From contig JAFGBP010000068.1 of assembly GCA_016933095.1 (NCBI GenBank), forward strand, positions 1 to 38,700: a stretch of DNA of 38,700 nucleotides. The letters are read 5' to 3'. The notes under the pieces are model-generated. The model was given only the letters and a program-made list of their open reading frames with translations, searched no databases and had not been told where the DNA came from. Below, piece after piece: positions 16,677-25,846 of the stretch (positions are counted from its first letter, which is position 1; each line of letters begins with the position of its first letter). The position numbers and the translations under genes are program-made. The DNA is from Candidatus Woesearchaeota archaeon. Its GTDB lineage: Archaea; Nanobdellota; Nanobdellia; Woesearchaeales; SM23-78.

Positions 16677-17384
16677 ATGACAGGAAAAGAAAAAACGATA
16701 CTCGACCTCAGAGATGTATGGAAGATATACGAGATGGGAGACGTCAAAGTCCCAGCCCTGAGCGGCCTTAACCTCGCCGTCAAGAAAGGAGAATTCCTAT
16801 CAATCATGGGGCCGTCAGGAAGCGGAAAGAGCACCGCCATGAACATGATCGGATGCCTTGACGTCCCGACAAAAGGAAAGATATTCCTCGAAGGCCACGA
16901 CATATCCACAATGAGCGAGTCCGACCTTGCCCAGATCCGAGGCAAAAAGATAGGATTCATATTCCAGCAGTTCAACCTGATAAACACCCTTACAGCTATG
17001 GAGAACGTGATGCTCCCAATGATATTCCAAGGAGTGCCTAAGAACGAGAGAGTTGAGAAGGCCAGGAAGCTCCTTGAAATGGTTGACCTAGGCGACAGGA
17101 TGCACCACAAGCCAACAGAGCTCTCAGGAGGACAGCAACAAAGAGTAGCGATCGCGAGGAGCCTATGCAACGACCCGGAAGTCATACTTGCAGATGAACC
17201 CACAGGAAACCTGGACTCAAAGACAGGAGGGACAGTCATGGACTTCCTCAGGAAGCTGCATGAGAAAGAAGGCAAGACGATCATCATGGTCACACACGAC
17301 GCCAATGTCGCCAAGAACGCCGACAGGACAGAGTTCCTAAGAGACGGCAAAATCATAAAGAGCATGAGAAAAACAGCAGCCTAA
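16677..17384 (+). CDS. ABC transporter ATP-binding protein (MacB/LolD type)
   Basis: GPSGSGKST, LSGGQQQRVAIARSL, ILADEPTGNLD. Confidence 0.95.
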   Translation: MTGKEKTILDLRDVWKIYEMGDVKVPALSGLNLAVKKGEFLSIMGPSGSGKSTAMNMIGCLDVPTKGKIFLEGHDISTMSESDLAQIRGKKIGFIFQQFNLINTLTAMENVMLPMIFQGVPKNERVEKARKLLEMVDLGDRMHHKPTELSGGQQQRVAIARSLCNDPEVILADEPTGNLDSKTGGTVMDFLRKLHEKEGKTIIMVTHDANVAKNADRTEFLRDGKIIKSMRKTAA

Positions 17385-17447
17385 TACTAGAAAGAAACAA
17401 AAAAAACAAACAAAAAAACCAACAAGAAGGTAAAAAGAAAACAAAAG

Positions 17448-18725
17448 GTGAAACAAATGAAGAAAACAAACGGGATGATTATAATCTTAATGGCAATGAT
17501 AGCACTAGTCGCGTTCCAGGCAACGGCCATGACGACATTCCCAGACATAAAGGTGACGCTGCTTCAGCAGACACCTGACCCCGTTAACCCGGGAGACACC
17601 TTTGAAGTTAAGTTCCGGGTCGAGAACAATGGGTCCGACACAGCCTCTGACGTGAAGCTGAGGCTTGGCATTGATTACCCGTTCTCATTCTACGTTGGAA
17701 CACAAGGAGAGATAGACATCGGGGAACTCCCCTACTCGGACTCAGGAGAGTACAGCGTCGTCAAGACGTGGAAGCTCCTCGTGGACTCAAACGCACTCAC
17801 AGGAACAGAGACCGTCGACCTGTGGTTCAAGATCGGCAACCAAGGCTGGATCAAAACAGGGGAATACGACGTCAACGTGAGGAGCTCCAATCCGTTCCTC
17901 GCCATCAACAAGATAGAATCCATCCCTGAAAGGATAGTGCCTGGAACCACCACGAAGGTATCATTCGTCCTGGAAAACCTGGCAACAGACGACCTGCGAG
18001 ATATAACACTTAACCTCCAGACCTACAACTCGATAACCACGACCACTGGGGTTACGGTGCAAGAGCTTCCTTTCACAGCCATAGGATCAGGGAACGAGAA
18101 GACCATCAGCATGATAAAATACGGCAAGTCAGCCGCAATAACGTTTGACCTGTTCACAGACGCGGATGCTGATAGCAAGCTCTACAAGGTACCATTCACC
18201 TTAGCATACTCTGACTCTGCAGGGAACGAGTACACGAGGACGGGAGTAGTCGGACTGCTTGTGGACTCCAATCCGGAGATGACAGTATACGTTGACAACA
18301 GCGAAGTGAAGAGCGCAGGCGAAAAAGGTGAAGTCACGATAAAGTTCGTGAACAAGGGATTCAGCGACATAAAGTTCCTTGACATAGAGCTCCTGGAAGG
18401 TGAAGGTTTCAAGATACTATCGACGCCGCAAGTATACGTGGGAAAGCTTGACAGCGACGACTATGAGACTGCAGAATACGACATACTGGTGTCTGCAGAC
18501 GCCAAGGAGCAGGTACTACTGCCCTTGAAGATCGACTACAGGGACGCCAATGGAGAGCGATACGAGGAGAATCTTGATCTCCCGCTCCAGCTATACACCT
18601 CCAAGGAGCTGAAGGACAACGGAAATGGAGGATCCAACGGTTGGGTATGGCTCATCGTGATTGTGGCCATAGTTGGAGGAGGCTACTGGCTGTACTGGAG
18701 ACGCAAGAACAAGAAGAGGAAGTGA
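17448..18725 (+). CDS. COG1361-type (CARDB/NEW3-like) exported protein with C-terminal TM
   Basis: Signal peptide, PDPVNPGDTFEVKFRVENNGSDTASDVKLRL repeats, TM WVWLIVIVAIVGGGYWLYWRRK. Confidence 0.8.
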   Translation: MKQMKKTNGMIIILMAMIALVAFQATAMTTFPDIKVTLLQQTPDPVNPGDTFEVKFRVENNGSDTASDVKLRLGIDYPFSFYVGTQGEIDIGELPYSDSGEYSVVKTWKLLVDSNALTGTETVDLWFKIGNQGWIKTGEYDVNVRSSNPFLAINKIESIPERIVPGTTTKVSFVLENLATDDLRDITLNLQTYNSITTTTGVTVQELPFTAIGSGNEKTISMIKYGKSAAITFDLFTDADADSKLYKVPFTLAYSDSAGNEYTRTGVVGLLVDSNPEMTVYVDNSEVKSAGEKGEVTIKFVNKGFSDIKFLDIELLEGEGFKILSTPQVYVGKLDSDDYETAEYDILVSADAKEQVLLPLKIDYRDANGERYEENLDLPLQLYTSKELKDNGNGGSNGWVWLIVIVAIVGGGYWLYWRRKNKKRK

Positions 18726-18834
18726 GACCACAATACATGAAAGGCATGATATTCTTCCATAATATTTCATTATATTTCATTATTTCAATTTTTATTTCCC
18801 AACATATGCTAAATGGTAAACTGGAAGCGGCAAG

Positions 18835-20073
18835 ATGAAGTATGACTACCTTATAATCGCGGTAAGAAGCCTGGCAAAGAGGAAGACGAGGACGTACCTG
18901 ACGATGATAGGGATATTCATAGGCATCGCTTCAGTCATAGCATTGATAGGTCTTGGAGAAGGCCTGCGCGTCGCCATAACGAGCCAGTTCGGATTCATGG
19001 GAACCGACGTCCTGTCAGTGCAGGCAGCAGGCGTATCGGGCGCAGGGATGCCTGGAACAGGCGCAATAACCCCCCTCACCAAGGACTTGGCAGAGAAAAT
19101 AGACAGGATAGGTGGCGTCGAGGTAGCGTTCAATAGGTACATGAGCACCACCACGCTAGAGTTCAACGACAAGCAGAAGATAGAATTCGTGATCTCAATG
19201 CCGGAGGGCAGCACGAGGAACATCGTAGAGCGAATGGTCAACCTAAAGGCCTCCCAGGGCCGCCTCTTAACCGACGCCGACCACAAGAAAGTCATCTTAG
19301 GCGACAACTATGCACAGGACAGTTCCTTCGGCACCACCTTCGGCAGACCCCTTAGGGCAGGGGACAAGATACTCCTAAACGGCATGAGCTTCGAAGTGGC
19401 AGGAATACTGGAAAAGAAAGGCAGCTTCATATTTGACGACGCCATCTGGATGAATGAGGATGAGATGCTGGAGTATATGGGGGTGGACGAGGATAACGTC
19501 AATATCATCGCCATCAAGGTGACTGACATCGCCTACATGGACTCTGTGAAAGAGGACATTGAAAAGCTGCTTCGGAAAGAGCGAGGGGTTGATGAAGGTG
19601 AGGAGGACTTCAGTGTCGAAACCCCCCAAAGCATGCTGGATTCGCTCAACTCGACGCTCTACGCAATCCAGCTCTTCGTCACAATAATCGCAGTAATATC
19701 CCTAGTGGTGGGCGGAATAGGCATAATGAACACCATGTACACTGCAGTGATGGAAAGGACCAAGGAGATAGGCATCATGAAATCTCTAGGAGCGAAGAAC
19801 TCCACGATATTCACGCTCTTCTTCATAGAATCCGGCCTCCTAGGAATGGTGGGGGGAATAATCGGAATAATTCTGGGGCTCTTGTTCGCCTACGGGGCGG
19901 CTTGGGCCGGAAGGCTGATCCTGGGAGCAGACCTTATACAGGCCAGCGTGAGTCCCGGGCTCGTATTGGGAGCCCTAACATTCTCGTTCGTGCTAGGCAC
20001 GGTTTGCGGGGTGCTGCCGGCATACCAGGCCTCACTCCTCAATCCCGTAGACTCTTTGCGAAAAGCAAAGTAA
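18835..20073 (+). CDS. ABC transporter permease (MacB/FtsX type) 1
   Basis: RSLAKRKTRTYLTMIGIFIGIASVIALIGLGEG; GGIGIMNTMYTAVMERTKEIGIMKSLGAK. Confidence 0.93.
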   Translation: MKYDYLIIAVRSLAKRKTRTYLTMIGIFIGIASVIALIGLGEGLRVAITSQFGFMGTDVLSVQAAGVSGAGMPGTGAITPLTKDLAEKIDRIGGVEVAFNRYMSTTTLEFNDKQKIEFVISMPEGSTRNIVERMVNLKASQGRLLTDADHKKVILGDNYAQDSSFGTTFGRPLRAGDKILLNGMSFEVAGILEKKGSFIFDDAIWMNEDEMLEYMGVDEDNVNIIAIKVTDIAYMDSVKEDIEKLLRKERGVDEGEEDFSVETPQSMLDSLNSTLYAIQLFVTIIAVISLVVGGIGIMNTMYTAVMERTKEIGIMKSLGAKNSTIFTLFFIESGLLGMVGGIIGIILGLLFAYGAAWAGRLILGADLIQASVSPGLVLGALTFSFVLGTVCGVLPAYQASLLNPVDSLRKAK

Positions 20074-20106
20074 AGAAAAAAAGAAAAAAATGAACGAAGC
20101 AAATAA

Positions 20107-20194
20107 CAAAATTTGGCGAGTCATGATAGCTCGTCCTATCCCCAACCTAGAAGGTCGGGACATTACAGACTCGCCTGATACTCGCAAAATTTTG
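20107..20194. other. Long inverted-repeat element (88 nt), E5
   Basis: CAAAATTT-GGCGAGTC ... GACTCGCC-(11-nt bulge)-AAATTTTG; inner ACCTagaAGGT hairpin. Confidence 0.55.
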
Positions 20195-20195
20195 A

Positions 20196-20305
20196 ATTGG
20201 CAAGCACGCCCTAAAGGGCGTGGTACCGGGCAGCAAAGCTGCTGGTACGAGAAACGCGTAGCGTTTCCCCGTATTAGACCTGCCTTGCAAGCTTCGCTTG
20301 CCAAT
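20196..20305. repeat. 110-nt multi-hairpin palindromic element with 10-bp terminal inverted repeats (E7)
   Basis: ATTGGCAAGC ... GCTTGCCAAT enclosing CACGCCC-TAAA-GGGCGTG, GTACCggGCAGC-AAA-GCTGCtGGTAC and GAAACGC-GTA-GCGTTTC. Confidence 0.7.
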
Positions 20306-20406
20306 GACCTTGCATTGAGGAAAGTGAAGTAAAAAGATTATGTTTGAAACATGTAAAATGTGAAATAGGTTTGATTTGAAATAGGTTTGAAATAAAGTGA
20401 AATGAA

Positions 20407-21618
20407 ATGAAGCTCGACGAAATCAACTACGTGTTCCAGAACCTCATCCACCGGAGGCTGAGGAGCTTCCTCTCAGTGCTCTCAATACTCTTAGGAGTCG
20501 CAGCCATATTCGCGCTGGTGAGCTTCGGGATGGGTATACAAGCATACGTCGACGAGATTGCCGCGAAAGCAGGAGTAGACAAGCTTTACATCCAAGCAAA
20601 GACCATGGGAGCCCCAGGAACAGACCCAAACTTCTACCTAACACAGGACGACGTTGATTTCGTAGAGAAAATAAACGGGGTGGCTGAGATCTCTCCAATG
20701 TACATGAAGACTGCCGAGATCACCTTCAAGGACAAGAGGAAATACTTCTTCATCGCAGGCATGGAAATAGAGCACCTGGACTTCATAGAAGAAGCTTTCA
20801 CGGCCACGACAGAGGTCGGCAGGCCACTAAAAGAAGGAGAACTCAATGAAGTGGCCTTAGGATACAATTACCGGATCCCAAAGAAAATATTCGACAAGCC
20901 GATATCCCCAGGGGATAACGTGGAGATAAACGGCGAGCCGTTCAGAGTAGTGGGATTCTACGAGGAGATCGGGAACCCGAGCGATGACGGGAACATCTAC
21001 GTGACCAAGGAAGCATTCGAAGCCCTCTTCCCCGAATGGGTTGACAAGTATGGTTTCATCATGATGAGCGCAGAGGATGGAGTCAAGGTAAAGGATCTGG
21101 CAGAGAAGATTGAAGACAAGCTCCGAAAGCACAAAGGCCAGGAAGAAGGCAAGGAGGACTTCTACGTCCAGACCTTCGAGGATGCCCTGGAGACTTTCAA
21201 CACAGTACTTGCAGTCATAAACGGGGTGCTGGTGCTAATAGCCCTCATATCCGTAGTGGTCGCTGCCGTGAACATAATGAACACCATGTACACTGCAGTG
21301 CTCGAGAGGACAAAGGAGATCGGGATAATGAAATCCGTCGGGGCAAGGAACTCAGACATAATGTTCATCTTCATATTCGAGTCAGGCCTTCTCGGAATGA
21401 TAGGAGGCATCATCGGAGTTATCCTAGGATACATAGCCGCCAGCATAGGCGGGGCCGCGGCAGCAGCGGCCGGCTTCAGCTCCCTCCAACCAGCATTCCC
21501 TCCAAGCCTAATAATCATGTGTATACTGTTCGCATTCTGCGTAGGCGCGGGAGCAGGAATAATGCCTGCGTGGAGGGCAGCCCAGCTAAAACCAGTGGAC
21601 TCCTTAAGATACGAGTAG
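20407..21618 (+). CDS. ABC transporter permease (MacB/FtsX type) 2
   Basis: NLIHRRLRSFLSVLSILLGVAAIFALVSFG; NIMNTMYTAVLERTKEIGIMKSVGAR. Confidence 0.93.
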   Translation: MKLDEINYVFQNLIHRRLRSFLSVLSILLGVAAIFALVSFGMGIQAYVDEIAAKAGVDKLYIQAKTMGAPGTDPNFYLTQDDVDFVEKINGVAEISPMYMKTAEITFKDKRKYFFIAGMEIEHLDFIEEAFTATTEVGRPLKEGELNEVALGYNYRIPKKIFDKPISPGDNVEINGEPFRVVGFYEEIGNPSDDGNIYVTKEAFEALFPEWVDKYGFIMMSAEDGVKVKDLAEKIEDKLRKHKGQEEGKEDFYVQTFEDALETFNTVLAVINGVLVLIALISVVVAAVNIMNTMYTAVLERTKEIGIMKSVGARNSDIMFIFIFESGLLGMIGGIIGVILGYIAASIGGAAAAAAGFSSLQPAFPPSLIIMCILFAFCVGAGAGIMPAWRAAQLKPVDSLRYE

Positions 21619-21654
21619 GGAATACTAAGCAAGGGATAAAATTAGGACCAGAAA

Positions 21655-22713
21655 CTAATTCTTGACTTCTGAACCAGTATAGAAGTTGTTGAGCTGACGG
21701 TATACCCTAATGAAAGTCGTGCACTTGCTAAGGTCTTTTAGTCTTGCAGCCCCTGCATAAGTGCAGGCGCTTCTCAGGCCTCCCAGGATCTCCTTTATAG
21801 TGTCGGACACGGGCCCTCGATAAGGAACCAGGACTGTCTTCCCCTCGCTTGCACGATAATCGGCAACACCACCAGAGTGCTTATTCATCGCAGTATCACT
21901 GCTCATACCATAGTATAACTTGTAGAACTTGCCGTCCCGCTCCAAAAGGTCTCCGCCGCTCTCGTCATGGGCTGCAAAGAAAGACCCGCTCATCACGAAG
22001 TCAGCACCGCCACCAAAAGCCTTTGGAACGTCACCCGGAACCTGCAAACCCCCATCAGAGCATATCAGGGCTCCGAGCCCATGGGCGGCGTCTGCGCACT
22101 CTATTATGGCAGAGAGCTGCGGGTAACCGACACCCGTCATTTTCCTTGTCGTACACACGCTTCCCGGCCCTATCCCGACCTTTACGATATCAGCGCCAGC
22201 AAGCACAAGAGCCTCGACCATCTCACCAGTAACGACGTTACCGGCCATTATCGTAAGATCAGGAAACTCCTTTCTTATCTTCTGGACATAGGAAGAGAAA
22301 ACCTCAGTATATCCGTTCGCCACGTCGATGCAGATTGCCCATAGCTTCTCACCGACAGCTTTCTTGACTGCTCTGAGCTTCTTATAATCAGACTCGACAA
22401 GCCCAAGGCTATAAAAGACATGGGAAAGGAATTCCTCATCATGCCGTTCATAGAATTCTACAATCTCTGCCTCTGAATAATGCTTGTGGAGAGCGACGAG
22501 CATCCTGGACTTTGAAAAGGCCTTCGCCATCTCGAAAGTCCCGGTAGTATCCATGTTAGCCGCCATGATGGGGATGCCGTGCCACACCTTCCTAGAATGC
22601 TTGAAAGTGAATGTGCGGAGAAGATTCACATCCTTCCTGCTTGTCAAGCTCGACCTTTTAGGCCTGATAAGAACGTCACTGAAGTCCAATTTTAAGTCAG
22701 ATTCAATCCTCAT
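21655..22713 (-). CDS. guaC: GMP reductase
   Basis: [97 protein letters not shown]. Confidence 0.93.
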   Translation of the reverse strand: MRIESDLKLDFSDVLIRPKRSSLTSRKDVNLLRTFTFKHSRKVWHGIPIMAANMDTTGTFEMAKAFSKSRMLVALHKHYSEAEIVEFYERHDEEFLSHVFYSLGLVESDYKKLRAVKKAVGEKLWAICIDVANGYTEVFSSYVQKIRKEFPDLTIMAGNVVTGEMVEALVLAGADIVKVGIGPGSVCTTRKMTGVGYPQLSAIIECADAAHGLGALICSDGGLQVPGDVPKAFGGGADFVMSGSFFAAHDESGGDLLERDGKFYKLYYGMSSDTAMNKHSGGVADYRASEGKTVLVPYRGPVSDTIKEILGGLRSACTYAGAARLKDLSKCTTFIRVYRQLNNFYTGSEVKN

Positions 22714-22913
22714 CTTACGCTAACCCCCAAAAACTCCAAAATCATCAAAACAGCTTACCGGACAGGAGCCAAGAGAACTATATAAACTTTGCCTAGGTCC
22801 ATGTTAAAAAACACTCAAAACACTCAAAACTTTCAAAACGCTCCTTTAAAGGAAAAAGTAAACTTTTATTAATGGAAAATCCCTGCCCTAGTGAAGAGAT
22901 GGGGTGATGATGA

Positions 22914-23462
22914 ATGACGATGAATGATAATCAGCAAGACAAGGCTTATCTGCACAACGAGGAGGAGGCCGTCAAGATGGCTATCGAGAAGGAGATTGCC
23001 GTCCAGAAGTTCTACCGCGAGAATGCCGAGAAGATGAAGATGCCGCTGGCGAAGAAGGCGTTTGAGTTCCTTGCAAGCCAGGAGAAGAAGCACGAGGAGG
23101 CCATCAAGAAGTTCAACTCCGACGTTCTGAAAGGAAACAACCCTGACGTCTCTATCCGCACGATGAACACCGAGAAGATGAAGGAGTTCCTCGGACAGAA
23201 CCTGGAAAATGTGCGCGAGAAGTTCACTGCCTCAAAGGATGAGATCAGGATCTACGAGCTCGCCAAGGACCGAGAACTCACCGCCTACAACTTCTACAAG
23301 CAGTCAGCTTCTGAGGCGACGCATGAGAACGTGCGCCACCTGTTCACCTTCCTCACTCATGAGGAGGATGGCCACTACCACCTGCTCGCGAACATGATAA
23401 GCTACTTCAGCAATCCAGAAGGCTACTTCCAGGACCAAGAGGATTGGTTCTTCGAGGGATGA
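22914..23462 (+). CDS. Ferritin-like/rubrerythrin-type diiron protein
   Basis: Two E...ExxH half-motifs: EIAVQKFYRENAEK...ASQEKKHEEA and ELTAYNFYKQSA...THEEDGHYHLL. Confidence 0.85.
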   Translation: MTMNDNQQDKAYLHNEEEAVKMAIEKEIAVQKFYRENAEKMKMPLAKKAFEFLASQEKKHEEAIKKFNSDVLKGNNPDVSIRTMNTEKMKEFLGQNLENVREKFTASKDEIRIYELAKDRELTAYNFYKQSASEATHENVRHLFTFLTHEEDGHYHLLANMISYFSNPEGYFQDQEDWFFEG

Positions 23463-23525
23463 TACGATTCATCATACGATTCATCAGAAAAGATTATTTG
23501 AAAAAAATATTTCTTCAGTATTTCT

Positions 23526-23650
23526 CGGCTCTGTAGAATTTTATCGTGCCCTGCTCGCATCGAACGCCAATCCAAACAAGATGACGAGTCTTCTTCAGTC
23601 GCTTATTCTGACTTAATGCTCTCTTGAGGGCACTTTTTTCTACAGAGCCG
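23526..23650 (+). repeat. Structured intergenic element family, copy E4 (core 23546-23633, 88 nt) with extended outer stem
   Basis: CGGCTCTGTAGAA/TTCTACAGAGCCG (13 bp) and GTGCCCT/AGGGCAC (7 bp); core GTGCCCTGCTCGCATCGAAC...ACGAGTCT aligns with E2. Confidence 0.75.
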
Positions 23651-23697
23651 TATTTTTCAAAACCTTTTAAAGCCTCCGCTTCTTCTTCCTCATAATA

Positions 23698-24669
23698 ATG
23701 AAAGACCTCAAAGAGACTTGTTTCGAGCGGGCAGTGTTCTACTCTTGGAGCTGCAAGCTCGACGAGTGCTGCAAGTACTGCTACATGTCCACCCTTCCAA
23801 GGGAGAAGAGGACTGATGAGAAAGTCAGGTCTTTTGCATCCCTTCTTGCAGAGACTATAATAACAAAACAGTGCGGATGGGACTACGGCTTCCTCTCGGG
23901 CGGCATCGGTGTTTTCAGCGACGAGAAGCTGATTGACCTGCTCCAGAAGACGAAGCTCATCATGGGTGAGAAGGTCTGGGTCAACTTCGGCGTGCTCTCA
24001 AGATCCCAGCTGGAGAAGTTCAAGCCTTTCATCAAAGGAGTCGTCGGCACTGTCGAGGTCCTGGACCCGATCCTCCATCGCAAGATATGCCCTTCAAAGC
24101 CCTTGGAACCTGTCGAGAGGATGTTCGAGACTGCAAAGGAGCTAGGCATACCCAGAGGTATGACTCTTATCATCGGTCTCGGAGAGACCCTCGACGACCA
24201 CAAGCTCCTCGTAGAGTTCATCAGGAAGTATGAAGTTTCAAAGATCCACATCTACGGCTTGAATCCTCACAAAGGGACTGCCTTTGAAGGTGCAGAGCCG
24301 CCGAGCGTCGAGTACCAGTCGGAGTGGATCAAAAGGACTAGGGAGGCATTCCCTGACATCGACATCCAGGCTGGCATATGGCTCGACAGGACAGGATACG
24401 TAGGAAAGCTACTGGAAGCAGGAGCGGACTCCATCAGCAAGTTCCCAGCCCTGAAATCCTTTGGAAGCCAGGAAGCCAAGGAGATAGAGCGCCAGGCAAA
24501 GCTTGCCGGAAGGAAATTCCGAGGAACCCTAACCAAGCTTCCAATGACAAACTGGGATGAAGAAGTAGACAAGTTGGGAGCAGAAACAGAAATCGGTTTT
24601 GATGAGAAGCTAAAAGAAAGCATCAAGGAGAAGATCAAGAAATACCTGAAGAAAATGAAAACTTCTTAG
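23698..24669 (+). CDS. Radical SAM protein (archaeal biotin-synthase-related type)
   Basis: SWSCKLDECCKYCYMSTLPREKR, LSGGIGVFSDE, GMTLIIGLGETLDDHKLL; TIM-barrel-like length. Confidence 0.8.
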   Translation: MKDLKETCFERAVFYSWSCKLDECCKYCYMSTLPREKRTDEKVRSFASLLAETIITKQCGWDYGFLSGGIGVFSDEKLIDLLQKTKLIMGEKVWVNFGVLSRSQLEKFKPFIKGVVGTVEVLDPILHRKICPSKPLEPVERMFETAKELGIPRGMTLIIGLGETLDDHKLLVEFIRKYEVSKIHIYGLNPHKGTAFEGAEPPSVEYQSEWIKRTREAFPDIDIQAGIWLDRTGYVGKLLEAGADSISKFPALKSFGSQEAKEIERQAKLAGRKFRGTLTKLPMTNWDEEVDKLGAETEIGFDEKLKESIKEKIKKYLKKMKTS

Positions 24670-24724
24670 GAGTCAGCAATCCCGCACGTTCTAATCTTCA
24701 TTATTTGATTCATTATTTGATTCA

Positions 24725-25846
24725 TTATTTTCTTTTTACCTTTCGAACCTGAAATCGCTCCGAACCCAAGGCGCGCTTTACAGCGAGGGAAGACCGCTCA
24801 TGCATCTCCTTGACATAATCCTCATAATAGAAGAGTATGATGACCTCGAACAAGGACGTTATCAGGGGACCAAGCAGAATTCCTGTGAATCCGAAGAGCT
24901 TCAACCCTCCAAATACCCCTATGATCGCAGAGAGTGGATGGATCTTGCTGCCATCAGATATAATCTTGGGCTTGAACAGGTAATCAAAGCTCCCCACAAT
25001 AACCGAAAAGTAAAGCACCATCACGATCGAAGATATTATCTCTCCGTTAAAGAGCTTGATTATCACCACAGGAATCCACACGAGAGGGGCTCCTACAAAC
25101 GGAAGGAACGCGAATAGACCCATGACGAACCCCCAGAACACGGGATTAGGTATTCCCATGAAGAAGAATATCAGCCCTCCAAGGAATCCCTGTATCGCAG
25201 CAATCAACAAGTCTCCAAGTATCACGATGTTAATGACTTTCTTGACCTTCTTAATGAAACTCTCCTTCCGGTCATCCTTGAACGGAAGGAACGCCTTGGC
25301 ATAATCCGCCCACTCCTTTCCCTCGATGAACCCGAAGAACATGACAGCGAACATTATGACAATCCCAATAGTCATGTTGGACAATGAATTAAGGAGCTTC
25401 GTAGATGAACCGATCGCGAAATCACTGAGACCCCTGACGGCCTGCCTTATGAACTCGTCAAGATTCACGTTCGCGCCAAGATATTCTGAGAAAGACTGAG
25501 TTGCAGATATTATCTTCTGCGTGGAGAGCCCGGAAAAGAACTGGATAGTCTCATTCACAAGAGAGCTCAGTATAAGAAACATCGGAATCACGATGATCAA
25601 AATAATAATGACCATGGTAACGATACTGCTAGGTACCTTTCGCTGCAAACGCTTGTTAATCCATTCGTAAAGCGGGAAAGCGGCTATAGTCAGAGTTAAG
25701 CCGAGAACAGCGTATGTAAGGAAAGGCTTAATGACCAGGTAGGTAAGGTATGCCAGGATAAGAAAAATAGCTAGGAACGCGTATTTCTTATGTTCTGTAT
25801 GCTCGGGATGATCATGTGCATCTCCCGAAGCCTTCATCACCCTCAC
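24725..25846 (-). CDS. AI-2E family transporter / UPF0118 permease
   Basis: Multi-TM; GFLGGLIFFFMGIPNPVFWGFVMGLFAFLPFVGAPLVWIPVVI; FGFTGILLGPLITSLFEVI. Confidence 0.9.
   Translation of the reverse strand: MRVMKASGDAHDHPEHTEHKKYAFLAIFLILAYLTYLVIKPFLTYAVLGLTLTIAAFPLYEWINKRLQRKVPSSIVTMVIIILIIVIPMFLILSSLVNETIQFFSGLSTQKIISATQSFSEYLGANVNLDEFIRQAVRGLSDFAIGSSTKLLNSLSNMTIGIVIMFAVMFFGFIEGKEWADYAKAFLPFKDDRKESFIKKVKKVINIVILGDLLIAAIQGFLGGLIFFFMGIPNPVFWGFVMGLFAFLPFVGAPLVWIPVVIIKLFNGEIISSIVMVLYFSVIVGSFDYLFKPKIISDGSKIHPLSAIIGVFGGLKLFGFTGILLGPLITSLFEVIILFYYEDYVKEMHERSSLAVKRALGSERFQVRKVKRK

Noticed and set aside
20032-20332. 80- and 90-aa ORFs across 20032-20332
   Set aside because: They run through dense palindromes of the structured intergenic region and look non-coding.
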